Assembly (NCBI GenBank): GCA_013821475.1 | Contig: JACDGU010000004.1 | Coordinates: 1 to 40,827 of the forward strand | Length of the DNA: 40,827 bases | Direction of reading: 5' to 3' | From: Solirubrobacterales bacterium | Lineage (GTDB): Bacteria; Actinomycetota; Thermoleophilia; Solirubrobacterales; 70-9 | In this document: positions 38,881 to 40,827 of the stretch, in pieces | How positions within the stretch are numbered: position 1 is the stretch's first letter | How the letters are laid out: the number at the start of each line of letters is the position of its first letter | Made by a program: the position numbers and the translations under genes | Notes under the pieces: model-generated | Seen by the model: the letters and a program-made list of their open reading frames with translations, nothing else | The model's database searches: none | Told to the model about the DNA's origin: nothing

Positions 38881-40467
38881 GTGAGACGGCGGCGCTCGCG
38901 CGGGCGCGTTCTGCTGCCCCTGCTCGGCGCGCTGCTCGCGCTGCTGGTCGGCGCTCCGGCCGCGCAGGCGACCTTCCACCTGATCAAAGTCCGCGACGTC
39001 TACCCCGGCAGTCAGAACGACAGCTACGTCGAGCTGCAGATATTCGCGGCCGGGCAGACCCTCCTCTCCGGCCACTCGCTGACGGTCTACGACGCGACCG
39101 GTGCCCTCACCCACAGCTCGACTTTCTCCTCTGGGGTCGCCGGCGGCGCCAACCAGAGCACGGTGCTGATCGGCGACAGCGGCACCGCAGCCAAATTCGG
39201 CATCCAACCCGACCTGGTCGACTCCGCCCTCTCGATCCCCGCCGCGGGCGGGGCCGCCTGCTGGAACGCCGGCGGGATCCCGGCCGATTGCGCCGCCTGG
39301 GGGAACTTCAACGGCGCCGCGGCGCTGCAGTCGGCGACCGGGACCAGCACCGGCTCGCCGGTCTCGCCCGGCGGCGTCACCGCCGGCAAGGCGATTCGCC
39401 GCACGATCGAACCGGGCTGCCCGACCCTGCTCGAGGAAAGCGACGACTCCAACAACAGCGTGACCGACTTCAATGAGGTCGTTACCCGCGCCCCGCAATA
39501 ATGCCACCGCGGCGACCGAGACCACCTGCGCCGGGGCCCCGGACACCGCGATCGACGACCGGCCGGCGCTGAACTCGAACAGCACCAGCGCCGCCTTCAC
39601 CTCTTGCCCGGCGATTGGGACGGAATACACGGTGCTGGCGGACGGCAGCCACGCCTTCCAGGTCCGCGGCGTCAACGCATCGGGCCCCGATCCCACCCCC
39701 GCCGGCTTCACCTGGAAAGTCGACACGGTGCCTCCGACGACGGCGATCGACACCCACCCGGTCGACCCCAGTCCCGGCAAAAAGCGCGAGCTTCATCTTC
39801 CACGCCGGCGAGACCGCTTCCAAATTCGAATGCAGCCTCGCCAAAGGCGCCGAAGCCGACGCCTTCTCCGTCTGCAGTTCCGGCAAGAGTTACTCGGCGC
39901 TGGCCGACGGCACCTACACCTTCAAGGTCCGCGCCACGGACCTGGCGGCCAATCAGCAGTCGACGCCGACGGCCTTCAGCTGGCAGGTCGACAACTCGCT
40001 CGCCGACACGACGCCGCCGCAGACGACGATCGACTCGAGGCCGCCGGATTCGAGCGACGGCCCGACGGCGACCTTCAGCTACGAGTCCAGCGAGGCGGGC
40101 TCGAGCTTCGAATGCGCGCTCGACTCGGGCCCCTTCGCTCCCTGCCCGGCCGCGGGTATCACCTATGCCGGCCTCACCGACGGGCCCCACAGCTTCCAGG
40201 TGCGGGCGATCGACAGCAGCGAAAACGTCGACCCCTCCCCCGCCGGCTACTCCTTCAGCGTCGCCGTCCCGGCTCCCCCGCTGCTGCTGTCGGCTCCCAC
40301 GCCGCCGCCACTGACCGCCGCACCGGGGCCGCCGCGGACCGTTCTCGGTGGCAAAGGCCCACGACCGGACCCCGACCTTCCACTTCAGTTCCGACCTCGC
40401 CGGCGCCGCCGGTGTCAGCGCGCCACCGACTGCAAAGGTCGGCTTCACCGTGGTCAAGGGCCGGTGA
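38881..40467 (+). pseudogene. Degraded secreted protein with N-terminal domain and Ig-like repeats
   Basis: GTG 38881 with GAGGGAGAGG upstream begins a signal peptide (to about AAQA, residue 30) and a domain ATFHLIKVRDVYPGSQNDSYVELQIFAA that resembles a lamin-tail-type fold, ending with RTIEPGCPTLLEESDDSNNS. The frame stops at 39501. The protein sense continues in the next frame (NNATAATETTCAGAPDTAID), again in the next after a run of five A near 39780 (SASFIFHAGETASKFECSL), and once more after AAA near 40353 (AHDRTPTFHFSSD). All three shifts are +1, as from single-base insertions. About two Ig-like modules of some 95 residues (TTAID, FEC, DG.YTFKVRA) are readable. Decay or sequencing error in short runs would look the same. 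Confidence 0.65.
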
Positions 40468-40471
40468 GCGC

Positions 40472-40827
40472 GTGAGGGGGACGCGGTGGCGTTGCGGGGT
40501 CTGCCGCTCTCCTGGCCCTGGTCGTGCTCGCCGGCATGGCGCCCTCGGCGTCGGCGACCTTTCACCTGATGCAGATCCGCGAGGTCTACCCGGGCTCGCT
40601 CGCGGCGCCATCTGCTGGGAAGCGCTCGACTGCGTCTCCTGGGGAAGCTTCGCCGGCTCCCTCCCCAGTCCCGCCGGGACCCCCGCCAACCCGGCGGCAA
40701 TCCCGGACGGCATGGCCCTGCGCCGGACCATCGCCCCCGGCTGCCCCACCCTGCTGGAGCCGACCGACGACCACGACAACAGCGCCGCCGACTTCACTCC
40801 GGTCTTCCCGGGACCCAGGCCGAACTC
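40472..40827 (+). pseudogene. Second, truncated copy of the same secreted-protein family, cut by window end
   Basis: The segment ALVVLAGMAPSASATFHLMQIREVYPGS (from about 40512) is a signal peptide end plus the same first beta-strand as in the neighbouring gene. The nearest start, GTG 40472, is in another frame. After YPGS about 80 residues are missing and the sense resumes in a further frame at 40604 with AICWEALDCVSWGSF and then RRTIAPGCPTLLEPTDDHDN, matching the end of that domain. So this copy has one frameshift and one internal deletion. It runs off the window at 40827. Confidence 0.6.

Noticed and set aside
1-40827. CRISPR arrays, rRNA, prophage or complete IS elements
   Set aside because: No regularly spaced direct repeats, no transposase or integrase motifs, and no rRNA-like sequence were seen.

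Overview
The window is very GC-rich, almost fully coding, and reads as a chromosomal segment of a high-GC actinobacterium. The gene content (dapL next to dapF, MurT/GatD, VKOR plus DsbA, PucR regulator, WS/DGAT acyltransferase, GarA-like FHA plus MerR, an RsiG-like protein, a c-di-AMP riboswitch, secreted proteins with Ig-like repeats) suggests Thermoleophilia/Solirubrobacterales. That placement is inference from gene families, not from a marker-gene alignment. I found no rRNA, tRNA, CRISPR, prophage or complete insertion sequence.

Layout. 1-6774: miaA, dapF and dapL (tRNA modification and diaminopimelate synthesis) on +, a palindromic MITE-like element, an MBL-fold hydrolase and an NAD-dependent epimerase on -, then hflX and dut on +. 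7015-11282 (-): a five-gene envelope operon of methyltransferase, lipid kinase, murT, methyltransferase and gatD. 11317-14636 (+): secreted cyclophilin, BCP peroxiredoxin, alpha/beta hydrolase, VKOR and DsbA-like protein. 14926-19911: a broken phosphoesterase, a methyltransferase/SDR/thiolase operon and ccdA. 19931-25272: small hypothetical, TMEM175-type channel, secreted hypothetical, PucR regulator, dinB, and an RlpA-like protein under a c-di-AMP riboswitch. 25273-31410: WS/DGAT acyltransferase, secreted metalloprotease, nadE, thioesterase, and an HTH-membrane protein. 31414-38782 (-): ispG, proS, pgsA, then an rsiG-like gene with its own near-consensus promoter, followed by FHA, merR, SRPBCC and an FAD oxidoreductase. 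38881-40827: two tandem degraded genes for secreted proteins of one family.

How the genes fit together. Much of the window serves the envelope: DAP supply (dapL, dapF), amidation of lipid II (murT/gatD), phospholipid synthesis (pgsA, lipid kinase), isoprenoid precursor (ispG), disulfide formation and reduction outside the membrane (VKOR, DsbA, CcdA), and a c-di-AMP-controlled wall protein. The rsiG-FHA-merR block looks like a second-messenger and phosphorylation-linked control unit.

Main points for a second look: a DapF that keeps its substrate-binding residues but has both catalytic cysteines replaced by serine; a methyltransferase between murT and gatD; an RsiG-type c-di-GMP motif in an 88-residue protein with a strong promoter and an 18-bp palindrome in its leader; a TA-flanked inverted repeat that supplies the stop codons of two convergent genes; and a repeated TANNNT box 6-9 nt before about twenty start codons, which points to widespread leaderless transcription.
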